From contig OU452211.1 of the NCBI GenBank assembly GCA_911728435.2, positions 5,828,001 through 5,892,000 of the forward strand: DNA of 64,000 nucleotides, read 5' to 3'. Made by a program: the position numbers and the translations under genes. Source of the stretch: Apoderus coryli (Eukaryota; Arthropoda; Insecta; Coleoptera; Attelabidae). Below are positions 33,870-47,100 of the stretch, one piece after another (the stretch's first letter is position 1; each line of letters starts with the position of its first letter). Below the pieces are notes generated by a model. The model saw only the letters and a program-made list of their open reading frames with translations. It was not told the origin of the DNA and made no database searches.

Positions 33870-36487
33870 TTACATCACCTCACATTTATCCTTTGCCACG
33901 CTACTATTTGCCTTACCGCCCACATTCAAACTGACGTTCCGTGACTTTTCCAAATTCAACAATTCCTGGAACAATTGTTTCACGTTGTGATTGGTTTTGG
34001 CTGATGTTTCCATGAAACTCACACCCCATTCAGACGCTTGAGCTTGACCTTCAGAGGTGGATACCTAAAGTATTATAATTTAGTAATTAATCACAACTTA
34101 ACATTGTCCTGGAAGGTTATGGTCATTACATGCCAAATAACCCACTGGGTCTGAAACTTTACGTCTCGGATCGGATCACTTCGAGACTCAATTTTTTCTT
34201 TATTTAAGTCGAAAATGTAAGTATGCTATCTACACGAGGCTGGTGTAACGCTGAGGGATTGAATATAAATCCGAAAAAAACAGTGTTGGTACCATTCACG
34301 AGAAAGAGAAAGGTGGACATTATTAACCCCACTCTCAGCGGTGAGCAAATTTGCCTTTCGGATAAAGTAAAACACCTGAGAGTAATCCTGGATAAACGAC
34401 TAATCTGGAATTAGCATATAGAGAAAACCATATCGAAAGCCACAGCGGTCATATGGACGTGTCACAAGCTACTCGGTAGGACTTGGGGGCTAAAGCCAAA
34501 GCTCACATACTGGGTGTACCAAACAGTCATCAAACCCATGGTTACATACGCCTCATTAGTATGGTGGCCAAAAGTTAATATTAAGCATACACAATGCCGT
34601 CCTCAAAAGTTGCAACGGCTTGCATGTTTAGGAATAACAGGGCCAATGTGAACTTGTCCCACAGCAGCGATGGAAACTGCATCTGATACCTTTGCCTGTC
34701 CTAGTCAAAAAAGATACAGCAATTAGCGCTCTGAAACTGGCACAGGTAATGGAATACAAATCTGGCGATCTAGAGGGACACATGGGAATCGTGTCACAGT
34801 CCAGATGCCTTAAGTGAAATATTTTGTATATTTATTTTTAATAATACCTATTTATACTCGGAAGTATATGATATAAAAGCACCATTTAAGTTATCTTTGA
34901 TTGTGCGGCCCGCATGAAAAAAATTGTTTTGAAAATGACCCGCCGTCTGAAAAAGGTTGCCGAACCCTAATTTAAATGCTTGTAACTTCTAAACAAAAAC
35001 GAATCGGATCCGTGTTAATACATATTTTTTTAATCAACTCACATATCATCTGTCAAAGATTGGCATAGAGCTTGTAGAACACCCAGTATTGAAAACTTGA
35101 AGTTAGAGTCAACCCCGGATAATCCTCGCTGACGTTTAAAAAAGGCATTTAGTATGTAAATAGTATATTGTGCAACGAACATGATATGACATATATTTCC
35201 TACGAGTATGACCGTTTGCAGCATGAGCCGCAGGCGAGTGCTGCAAATCATACGAGTAGGAAATGGTCATTTCATGTGAGTTTCACACTATACTTTTTCT
35301 ACGGCTGTTTTAATGCTTTTGAATAAATTTAACATAATTCTTAGGAAAATATTTGTTTTTCGAAACTTACCCTTGTTAGCGTATACGATAAATTAGAAGT
35401 ATTAAATTGACTAGGTGGTGTTAAACTATATTCACCATCACTGTTATGTGTTTTGAAATTAGCGAAATACTTAATTATAATTATTATTAATTATAAATAC
35501 CAAAACTGTCAATTTGGTGTTTGTATTTTCGGCGTTGCTATGGTGATTTTTCATGCCCGCCGCTACTTTTGTCATTACCAGGAAATTTTATCCGTGCGAA
35601 ATGATATTTCCCACTAGTTGCCTAGCAAGACAGTCGTAGAAAAAATAAATTCCGACATCCTTACCTCTCTCAATTCGGCGCTTTCATCACACTTATTACC
35701 AGTCAACATAATTGGAATCTGACTCAAATCCGGTCCTTTCAATTCACGTATTACTTCAAATATGGGTCGCAGTTCTTCAAGGCTTTGTCGACTGCAGACA
35801 GAGTATACAAGAATAAAGGCATGTCCCTGAAATATCGAATATTTGTATCAATAAGCAGTTGATAATGCCCTGTGGAAATTCTCGTACCTTACTGATGGAT
35901 AATCGTTGCATTGCTGGGAACTGATGAGAGCCAGTAGTGTCGGTTATTTGAAGAGTGCATATGTTTTTGTTGCAACTGATTACCTAAAGAGAATTAAATT
36001 AAGTTCCTTTTGTATGCCTAGAAATCTTCCTGCTTTAGAATATTTTAAAAACTTCTTTTAGCTTTCATTTTACACTTTAATCAATGATTTTTATATGAAT
36101 CTCCTCAACCTTGACTAGGTACTTACCCCAAATTAAAAATAATAAGCAGAAGCATGGCATACAACTGCAAGCAATATTGAAACACTCAAAAAGGGTGCAT
36201 ATTATAAGCTAAAAAATAAATAAAACAAAATAAGAAAAAACAAAAATAACTTAGCAAAAGAAACATAATTATACTAGGTACCTGAGTACTTTAATAAAAT
36301 TAATACAAAATCAAGAATATAACAGTTTTGCACTAAATATAGTTCTCACTTGTCTATAGGTGTCTTCTATTGTGGGTATATAACTCTCTCGGAAGGTCCC
36401 TTTAACAAATCGTAACACTAGGGAACTTTTACCTACACCACCCGCTCCAAACACCACTACCCGATAATCGTTGCTTTGCTCAGGCAT
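33870..36487 (-). CDS. DIRAS: Di-Ras family small GTPase, 196 aa, 4 exons
   Basis: Exons (minus): 36487-36350, 35983-35888, 35826-35665 and 34064-33870, all phase 0 with GT-AG junctions. The product is a Ras-superfamily GTPase very close to vertebrate DIRAS2: start [21 protein letters not shown]-loop GAGGVGKS (14-21), switch [18 protein letters not shown] (61-67), NKCD (122-125), ETSAK (151-155) and a C-terminal CEVM prenylation box (193-196). Members bind GTP at the plasma membrane and act in neuronal and growth signalling. Position 65 is serine where Ras has the catalytic glutamine, as in the family, which is known for low GTPase activity. Start context CAAAATGCC. Intron 3 holds an antisense LINE. 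Divergent to MAEA with 1.6 kb between starts. The paralogue number (1/2) cannot be assigned. Confidence 0.95.
34215..34815 (+). mobile_element. R1/I-type LINE fragment in Di-Ras intron 3
   Basis: The plus strand (antisense to the gene) reads [39 protein letters not shown] (34240-34410), then after a stop [53 protein letters not shown] (34420-34575) and [14 protein letters not shown]. This is the C-terminal half of the RT. Several breaks; dead. Confidence 0.85.
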
Positions 36488-38101
36488 TTTGATTTTATTT
36501 GTATGAATGTAAATTCCAATACAAGAGAAATATACCCGTCGTTAATTTTATATATCACTTGGTAAGTACCTATGTACAATTCAAAATGTAACCCAAAATT
36601 ATTTTAACACGAACCGTTTAGCATTTTCGATAAATTTTAAATTTGTATATTATATTTATCACTAGTAATATTGTTATTATTTGTAACAAGAAATATCAAT
36701 CGTAGAAATGTTAAAAATATTAGTTTCAACAATGCATTATTTATATAATAACGTTTTAAACATATTTTAATTCAATTTTTCGTTAACAATAACATTTCAA
36801 GAAACATTTTGTGACGTCATTATTTTCGTTTCTTGAATTTTTGTATTGATTTAAATGAAACGTTGCTATCTTCAGCTTGGTATCGCCTACGCTTATACTT
36901 CATTACAAGCAAATAACCATCGACTCTCCGGTACAACAATTATTTTCCAGAAATATATGTGCTTATTACGTTGGAGAAAACTGGCATAAAAACAATTATG
37001 ATACTGCTTTAATAATATTGCATAGCGAAAAAGAAACTGATTAGTCTAATTTTAATTTATATAATTGCATGTATTTTTTAAAGTGTTTTACCAAGATAAT
37101 ATAAACATATTTTACCGTATTCCTTTATTAAGACCGTTGAAGCACAGTTTAAAATAATATACAGTTACTTCACCTCGTGTCGGCACGTTTGATATCTCTG
37201 TCTATAAAGCAATTCGCCGCACTTATAGTTATAGTATAGTATCTTATAGTATAATATATAGATATAGTATATATAGTAGCGGGCCAGAAATGTGGCTGGG
37301 AATAAGACGAGTCGATGCCGTTTTCAGCGTCTACTGAACCTTCTTATCTATTATAGATATTAGGGAGTTAAGGCAAAACCAAGGACGTTACGTATCTCCA
37401 TACGTAAACGTGAGATTTTGGTTATGTTTACACTAGATAAGCAGTCATTCAAAATAGAGTTAAGGTGCCATCCAATACGTATCGTATATGCGGAAGGTAG
37501 AGATAACACTTTACTTGAGAAAAAGACTCTTAGATTTTTCTACTTCCATTTACTATGTTGTTAATATTATGGTTTTTTTAATTATTAACCAAATACATAT
37601 ATATTTTATTATGTATATCTATAAACAATAACAGAAAAATGTTTATAATTGTTACAAAATAAACTACTACTACTAATAATAATAATAAAGTATTTATTGC
37701 AAAATAGCTTAGCTTAATTTTCAATTTAGATTGAGTTTTTAATGTTCTATTCTAGATATTCGTACAAGTTCATGTAATTCCGACAACAATCGGTTCAATA
37801 CGTTTAAGTATACGATACGCGTAGAGGTACATATGTTTACGGCCTTCGTATCGTTAAACGTATCATAAATTTAAAGAGCGCATGCGTACATGTCAAAAGA
37901 TACGTATACGTCCCTGGCTTTGCCTTAACTCCCTTTTATCTTGTCATTTGGTGTTATTGTGTATGTAATTAAAAAAAGTCGCGTGTCGCGTTCTCATTTT
38001 TCGTCATTTATCAGCTGTTTTTGGGTATACATTGTATGCAATATAAGATTAATAGAGTTTACGGGCATTAAATAAAAAGCGACCTAATCTTTTTTTTAAA
38101 T
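36488..38101. promoter_or_regulatory. shared upstream region of Di-Ras and MAEA
   Basis: The 1.6 kb between two divergent start codons must hold both 5' UTRs and promoters. No TATA box can be assigned with confidence in this AT-rich DNA. A 563 bp MITE (37372-37934) takes up a third of it, nearer MAEA. Confidence 0.5.
37372..37934. mobile_element. 563 bp MITE between the divergent genes
   Basis: Ends AGGGAGTTAAGGCAAAACCA (37372) and, inverted, CTGGCTTTGCCTTAACTCCCT (37914-37934), with 2 mismatches in the first 26. Sub-terminal segments with TACGTATCGTATATGCG and TATACGATACGCG are also inverted. No coding capacity. Confidence 0.8.
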
Positions 38102-41100
38102 ATGGCAGATGTAAAGTCACTGGAACATCCAACATTAAAGGTAAATCAAACTATTATTATCTTTTTTTGTCATAATACATTTAAATAATGAATGCTTTAT
38201 GATGGTTAGATAATGATAATGTTAAATGTTATGATTTATTATTATTAATCTTAAGCTTTGTGCATTTGTTTATGTTGTTGTTTATGTGTACATTGCAGAG
38301 ATACACGATACACTCCAAAAATAGTTATACTGCATTAAATTATTTTTCATATTTAAGATAACGTACGTATTATAATAATGGTTTTCATAGTTGATCTGGA
38401 ATTGATACTTTAAAACTTAGTTACTGCGCCATTTTGTTCTAATTGTACTTTTAACAAAAATTGAATGTATCTAGGTACCTAAGCAGGTCTAGGTACCTAC
38501 ATTTCGTAATATTACGTTCTATGTGAAAATTTACACTTCTTAGTGGAAAGTCTCATTTGAATATGTAAATGGCCATTAGGTCTGTTGTAATGAAACAAAC
38601 CTAGGTCATAAATTGTTTTAAGAATTAAATGAGTATTATAGAAACAATTCTTCTCGATAAATCACGCTTCAAATTTATGGAAGAGGTTTTTTTTGTAAGG
38701 GTCCGTTCGACATAAGTCCATGGTTTCAATGCACCCCATAATCCACCCTATCAAATGCTTTCGCAAAGCCAGTGTAGATCACATCCATCTGACCGCCTTT
38801 GTCCATCACCTCCCATATACTCTGTGTCAACAAGGTCAAATTACTTAATTTGGATTTCATTGACAAGAAACCATGTTGAATCGGTGAAATCTAATCTCGG
38901 ACAGACAGACAGATTGATGCGACCAAACAACAAAGCCTCAAAGATCTTACAGAAATTAGACAGATTGAATATAGGTCTGTAGTTACCAACAATCGGCTTG
39001 TCACCCGACTTAAATATCGGGACTATCTTAGACTTCTTCCACTGAGATAGAAAAACTTTTGTTTTTACTGCTAAATATGATTGGATGTAGGCTGAGTGTG
39101 AATCACTTTTCGGTTTTCTGTTTTTGTGTTTATATCCCACCTGGCCTAAATGCTGATCACTATATTGGATTTTTCGAATTCTTTGAGCAACTGACGTACT
39201 TGTACGGTGCACAACTGATCATTATCGGAGACTTCAATGTCCATTTCGAAGAAGATCTATGAGGTCCTTGCGTTTCTCAGCGGAGGGCCGTGCAGAATAT
39301 CATGTCTGTGTTTGGATCAATATAATACGACTCGTAATCAGAGTGATCATATACTTGACCTTGTTCTGTCCAATTTTAAATGTAACGTCGCACCCTGTTC
39401 GCCGCCATTAGTGGATGAGGATTCGGATCATCCTGCATCCTGCATATTTCTTTTTGGGCCAAAGTTGATTCACAGAAATTTTCCGGTCAACACCAACAAT
39501 AAAATGTACAACTTTAGAAAGGCAAACTATCTCCTGTTATATCAACAACTGTTGCTTCAGGATTGGTCCTCTATTAATGGTATCAGTGATGCGAATGATG
39601 CCGTGTCGGCGTTCTACAGGATCCTTGATGGCATATTTAGTATGTGTTCCAACTAAAAAAATTCACTCTAAAAAATACAAATATCCATGTTGGTACACAT
39701 GGGACTTTATCTGCGACATACGGGAAACATTTGAAAAGATGGAAATCTACGCAGTGTTTGAACAGTTTTAACCTCTTTAGGGATTTAAGAGTCAGGATCA
39801 AACATAAGATAACTGCTGCATATAACAATTACTTGATGGAAGTTCAAAATTCATTGAAAACAGATCCAAAGAGGCTCTGGAGCTATGTACAGAATAAGAA
39901 GCGCAAATCCAGAATCCCGGGTGTCATGTATGGTACGGATAGTGCTGAATACTCAACACCCCAAGGCATAGTAAACGCTTTCGCGAAATACTTCAATAGG
40001 AATGTAGTTCTTAACTAAAAAATTTTAATATTTTCGTTATTCGCCTAGATTTTGATACTAATTCCAAAATCCAAGCCCGAAATTATAACAGTTTTACAAA
40101 AATGTATGAAAGCATATTGAATTATCGTTCTTATGTGACCTTAGTAAAAATCATTCGTTTTTGAGATATTGGCCTTCGGCTTTGACCGCGTGGACAAATC
40201 TGGATAAGAACAGTAAATTCAAATAAAACCCGATAATAATGCAAATAATTGAATTTAATCCGTTCAGTACAACAGCCTTTTTCTATATTCGACTATTCTC
40301 TAAGAACATAAGTATCTAACTAAAAGATCACTTCTACTTTCGGCATCCAAATTGAAACTTGTACATAACATGTTAACATAAACAAAAACTACAGAAAGTG
40401 CAATGCCCTGTCTGTTTAGGAATCTTGTGTCATATGATATATTGATTGAAATATAACTAATAACCCATTAACTATTATAGGAAGTGTGTTAAAATAAACA
40501 GTTTCAGGTAATTGCATAGTACAATGCCCTTTCTATACTAACTGTATCTTACTGTATATGTATTCATATTATGTACACCATGCTTTTTCGCCGAACATAT
40601 AATTAATCTGTTTTTCTGTGAACCAACTTTCGCTTACTGCTTCTCTGACCATTTTCCTAATTGTAGTACTGTCAGTTTTATAATATTGAAAATCTGTCGG
40701 CAATGAACATCCTTTCGAGTAACCACGTCGCCACAATCATAGAGCTACTTTAGGTATTTTAAATGTATGTCAGGTAAAACATTGTTATAAGGTTCAAGTC
40801 AATTGCTATTCATTTCACAATATTTCAATACAAAATTAAACTAATATTGACTTAAACCGTTCTATAAACATTGAAGAAAATAAACCTAGGATTGGATTGA
40901 TACAATCTCAATCATGAGATGATCATTTCACTTAGAAATATGTCCATAAGCATTTAAAGATCTAAAAATGTTTTGATGCAGGTTCCGTACGAAATACTCA
41001 ACAAGAAGTTCAGAACAGCTCAGAAAACACTTGATAGAGAAGTGTCACATATTCAACAAGGGGCTGCAGAAATTGAGAAATACCTTATCAGTGCAAAGGG

Positions 41101-44100
41101 AGAGGTCAAAGCCAATCAAATTACTAATTTTCTTGGTAAGTAAAATCATTTCTCAGCTAATCTCAATTTTATTCCGATTCGGTCGTTATGTGATTCAGAG
41201 AATCAAAATCCTCTAAATCTTTTTACCCCCAATCTAACATATCCATTCCCTCCACTAGCCTGTAGAGTACAGAGAGCCAATATGTGTTGGTGAATGAAGG
41301 TGTCGAAAATTGTAAAGCACTTACAAGATATACTGTCTAAAGTGCATTGTTTGTGCAACCTAGATTGCATTATGCCACAACTGGGAGCAGATCTCGAACC
41401 ACCGGCCGAGATGGTGGCGTACCATTTACGAGGGCCATCAATTTTTTGAGCAGCAGCGTCGACGACATGAGGAGGCGAAGAGAAAGCATCGAAGGAGAGA
41501 GAACACATCGATGGGGCAGCGCATCTAAAACAGCCGGTAGATGGTGGTGATTGGGTGTGTCAGTTAGGTGACACAATTTGTGGCTCGAGAATCGGTCTGT
41601 TTAGCAATCTTCTGAATGCTGATGATGATGATGCCCTGTTCTCCAGTATGCTTAATTATCGCCCCAGTTATGAACCATGTTACTGGTAATGAACATGTTC
41701 CCAATATCCCAGGTGCAAGAGATCTCGTCCAGTTCTTTGAGGCTATTCCAGAGCAGACTCTCAAACTTGTATATGCTGCCGCAGAATTTTGCCCATTGGC
41801 TCTTTTAGTACCCTCCATTTCTGAGTTCCCTGGAAGCCACATGAAGTTAACCTGCTATCCAAAAATTTAACAATGTTCAGATAAAGTAAGTAAGGGATTT
41901 TGTTTAATTTAGCAGGTCCTCAGTCCGATTCAGTAGAACCAGACCGAGGCATGAGACAGATACTGACGAAATCGTTTCGCTCTTATTATGAGCTCGTCAG
42001 AGTTCAGAGTACCATAGTCGTTGCTCGTTGCCCATCTACAATATCGGCCTGCCTTGATGCACAGCGAGATATACATATACACTGTAGCATTATATATCGC
42101 TATTTTTTAAAGTGCATTACTTAATTAATTATCATTAAAATTAAATGGTGATCGGCAGGCAGTGTGACCCAAATTTCCAACATTTACAAAGAGCTTATAC
42201 TAGCACGAGAATTGATTGAGAGAGAGATGTTTCAATTTTCGTGCTAGTATAAGCTTTGTAAATGTTGGAAATTTGGGTCACACTGCCTGCCGATCAGCAC
42301 TGACGAGTCGTGGATCGACGAAACGGCCGTCTGGTGAAAGCATGGTAGTGTGAAACAAATTTCCAACATAACTTAAAGTCTTGTTGCTTTATGTAACAAG
42401 CAATTCTTAAATAAAGCCTCCCTGCTAGGGGATTCGGGCGCATCTAGTGTTGGCAATAGGATATAATGGAGTTGTTACTTCTTGTCCGGCCATCGTTTGT
42501 GAACTGTGTTTCACCTGGCCACGCTAGATGTCGCTAAAAACATATATCTCTCAATTAATTAATTATTGTTTAACTTCTACACAGGCGGGATGGTTGAAAA
42601 GCTGCAAGTGCTTAAACGTAAAGCTGACGAAGGTATGTCCGAGGAGCTGTCCGCCACAAACGTTTGTAAACGTCGTTTAGAACATTTAAAGGAACATCAA
42701 GCCGTTGGGTCATCCGGCCAGTTGTCCCAAGGGCAATTGAACCAGTGGCGTAGAAAACGATTGGATCGCATGGTAGTAGAGTATTTTCTGCGCAATGGTT
42801 ATTATAAGTCAGCTATATTGTTGGCTGAGCGATCTGAAATTAAGGATCTTACAAATATTGGTGAGTACAGGCCCTATTTACTCGGTATAGTCACACTTTC
42901 CAAATCAAATTGAACTAAATGCAAATTTGGTCTTTATTATTAAAGACCAAATTTGATTATGATTATTGATAATCAATGTTTCGACAGGTAAACTGGCTTC
43001 TTCAGGGTTTTCCCTTTATTAATATTTACATGATATGAATATCGTTTTTATTCTTGTTTAATTTAATCGACATTTCATTTTTATAGATTCCAGACTTGAA
43101 TATTCCCCTTGATATAAAAAACGATTTATTCCAGACATATTCCTAACATCGCGGGAAGTAGAAAAATCTCTAGCCCATAGAGAAACACACAAATGTCTTA
43201 TTTGGTGCCATGACAACAAATCGAAACTGCGCAAACTCAAATCCACAATGGAATTCAATTTAAGAATACAAGAATTTGTTGAATTCGTACGTGTGGACAG
43301 GCGTATGGATGCCATCAAGCATGCCAGGAAACATTTTCCACAATTTGAGGAAGAGCATTTGTTAACTATTCGACAGGCAATGGCATTGCTTGCATTTCCG
43401 ATTGATACAAGTAAGAAATTACAATTCTCAGTTTTTAGATATTTTTTCTGTGGGACACAATTTATATCTGATTTCTTCGAACATTTCTTTCAGCAATACC
43501 TCCATACGCTGCTCTGCTAGACGAATCCAGATGGGACACATTAATAGACCAATTCCGACAAGAGAATTACCGATTATTCCAATTGGCTTCACAATCAGTT
43601 TTCACAGTTGCATTACAAACTGGACTGTCAGCACTCAAAACACCATATCCTTTTAATTGCTTTTTTAATAATCATAGCATAAACATTAGATTAGCAGTAA
43701 AACTTTTTTTATTGAACCTTTGATAGAGCGTCACTGTGTCCTCATTAAGACCGTTCCACATATACACCACTCTGTCTCTCTCTCTCTCTTCTTGCCACCG
43801 ATGTCCCTAGAAATTCATGCAGATACTTCGACTCCTTCACAATAATAGGAAAGCAGCAGTTCTCAACAGCAGCGGACCGGGAGAACCCTTTCGAATAACT
43901 GGCGTAAAGCAGGAATGTGTCATTGCGCCGATTTTGTTTTCGTTGTTTGTGGGAATGGTCATTCAACTTGTTAAGGATAAACTGCCGGGGGATAGAGATC
44001 GTCTACAGATTTGATGGCGGCGGACTCTTCAAACTTCGTAGACTGCAAGATCGTATCCACATCAGTCATGGAGCTTCAATACGGATGACAACGTTGTTCT

Positions 44101-47100
44101 AGCTGATACAGGAGACGATCTTCAATATATATTAAATGCATTTAACAGCGCATACGGGAGTATCGGGCTTGAATTAAATATAAAGAAAACACAGATTCTC
44201 TACCAGCCTGCACCAAACACTGTGGCTGTCCCACCACATACTCGAGTTAACGGATACAGACTTCAGAACATCGTGAGTTTCTTGTACCTCGGCAGCATTC
44301 TCGCGGCGAACGCAAATATCGATGATGAAATTCAGCATCGTATAAGATGGGCAAGCGCATCTTTTGGCCGTCCGAGGACGAGAGTTTTCGATAATCATAA
44401 CATCGACGTTCGAACTAAGTTGCGAGTGTATAATGCTATTGTAGTGCCTACCCTTCCGTATAGTTGTGAGTCTTGGACCACTTATCGGAGGCATTTAAAA
44501 GCCCTAGGGAAGTACCATCAACGATGTCTTAGACGAATTCTTGGCAGGACCGACGAACAAACATCAGCGTTTTAGAGGAAGCGGAATCAACTAGCATTGA
44601 GGCGATGATTGTCAGGCACCAGGTACTCGTACGTACTCCGCATGCCAACGGAGGGCAGCAAAAGATGTTCTTAAGACTAACATGAAGAAGTGTGGCTTAG
44701 ATGTGAACAACTGGGAGCAGATAGCGAACGACCGACCGAGTTGGAGGCGTACCATTTACGGGGGTCATCAAGTTTTTAATAAGAATAAATCCACGATTGA
44801 CATTAGCTGCTTTCTGTTTGGTCAATAGATGCGTTATCCAAAGAGACATTATTTTTTACACATAATTCGAAATTCAATTTTTTTTTCAAAGACGTCAATC
44901 AAATAATTGAACTCAAGGGATCCCATGATAAGGATCATGGCTTAGTGTCCCTGTATGTTATGTTGATCGTCCTCGTTTCCCAAAATCAGCGTTCTTTGAG
45001 TGACTACCGTTTTTGAAGCATCTGCTCTTGGATCGTCACTAAAACTCACCCGTGAACAAAATTCCATCAGTGCTAACATTGAAATACACAGAGCAGCTGC
45101 TTTATTGCTTTATGAATCCCAACATTTTGAATGACTTGGGAGATTGAGTGCTTGATGTGATCGACATGGTCCAGGGAAGCGTATAAGTAAACTCCCAGAT
45201 CCCTGACTGAGGACTTGTATTTTAGGACTGATTGATCGATAAAGTAAAATGAATCTCACACCAGTTTACAAAACGTATAACACTAGGGGTACACCGGAAG
45301 AAACTAGAATAGGAATTGAAGTATACAAATGTAAAGTGGCCCTACCGAAGGAAGAATATTATCTATACCAACGCGAAATTATCGACTTCGACAGAAACCA
45401 ACCTGGCGAGATATTCTAGTTGAAGTAGTGTCTTCGAAACCTTTTATCTTGTGACTGTACGGTAACCGATAACAATGAGCCGGTCGATGTAATTTATTTT
45501 GACTTTGAAAAGATCTTTGACCGCGTGCCATTTATGAAACTGCTGCACAAATTGTATGGCTTGGGATTGGTTAGAGATCTGCACACCTGAGTTGACAAAT
45601 TCTGACGGGTCGGACCAGGCCTACTCACGCTCTTATGAGGTGCGAAGGTGTGAAGTCCCACAGGGTTCCGTTTTGGGACCACTTCTGTTCTCTGCTGATG
45701 TAGCCAACATTTATTTCAGACCCGTTACTGATATTGAACAAATAACAATGGACCTGCGTGCTCTTCGGGCGTACACTGGCGACTGAATAATTTCTCTAAG
45801 TCTAAACAAAACGTACGGTTTTGCATTTTGGTACAAAAAATTTGCGTTTATCACCAATTATTGGCGGTATGGCGTTGAGTGTAAAGATCACAGATGTGAT
45901 TATTTTGGAGGACTTAAAATGGGAGAAACAACTGGCGAAAGTCCTGAAAAGAGCTAAATTGATAGTCTATTTAATACAAAAAGCAACCTATCCTCTCGCT
46001 CTCTCTTTGCACATGGTATTGATGTTATGTAAGACCTACATACGCACAATCGCAAAAAATATATCAAGGACATCGAAATGATGGAACGTGTACAACGCAG
46101 TCACCAAATTCCCACCGGAACTTAAACATATGTCAAGTTTGCTCGATGGGATTGACATCACTAGCGGATCAGCGTCAGAATGGTGATTTAATACAAACCT
46201 ATTGTTCCTCTTAATGAACGTAGGGAGTTAAGAAGTTACTCGATGTCAGAGGATGGGCCGAAAAAAATCCCTAACTATAGAGTGGTGTAACTGAGTGACA
46301 GCACTGTAAACGCCTCATGGGTTCATTATTTTAAAAATCGTTTGGATGGTGAACTGGAGGTGCTGAGGAGGGTTTTGTGTATTACGTGCCAAGATAAACT
46401 AAAGTAGTTTATTAGCCGCTCACTACTTTATGGATAATAATAATAATCCCCATTTTTCTAATTATTGTACATATGCCAATGATACTTCGGATTTAGGTTA
46501 ACTACAGGTTTAAGTTAATTTTTAGTAGGGGCATTTAATTAGTGGCGCCCTCTAAGTCTCAGTATGCAAAAATAAAAATTTAGTCCTTCGGGGCATATTC
46601 AGGAATATTATTTAAAACTCTATTTATCCATTATAAACCATGGTTTAATAAGTAAACATTTTTATACTGAAGTTGTCTACAAAGTTTGTCGATAATATTT
46701 ATATTCCACAAATTTTAATTAAAACGGACTTTCCTCCCATAATAACAGACGCTACGACCAACAGCCACAATTTTCGATGTGAAATTATTATACTAAATAA
46801 ATATTATACAAATTTCTTCCTTAACAGCTTTGTAATCAGTGCTTTTCAGAGAACAATGAAAACAAAAATCCTGCATGTCCAGTTTGCCAGCGTGACTTGA
46901 ACAAACTGGCCGAGAATCTACCATTTGCTCATTGTTCCCAATCTCGACTGTATTGTCATATTACAGGACTACCATTGAATGAAAACAATCAACCCATGAT
47001 GTTACCAAATGGATACATTTATGGAGAGCATGTAAGTAAAAATAAATGGGAAAAACATCATACAATATCACCTATTAAGAAGTGAATTAATGGTAGGCAT

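Larger units (their letters stand above)
43645..46835 (+). other. U12-type (AT-AA) intron 5 of MAEA
   Basis: The donor is ATATCCTTTT directly after ACACC, an exact minor-spliceosome AT-type 5' site. An exact branch consensus TTCCTTAAC lies at 46817-46825. The only 3' end that keeps the RING frame is …TTTGTAA/TCAGTGC (46835/46836), 11 bases after the branch adenosine, restoring the conserved residues KTPQCF. The intron thus appears to end in AA rather than AC. The 3.2 kb contains two LINE relics. Confidence 0.8.

Noticed and set aside
46826..46839. AG acceptors for MAEA exon 6 (after AACAG or AATCAG)
   Set aside because: Both give a frame that leaves the conserved RING sequence; only the TAA/TCAG boundary keeps it.
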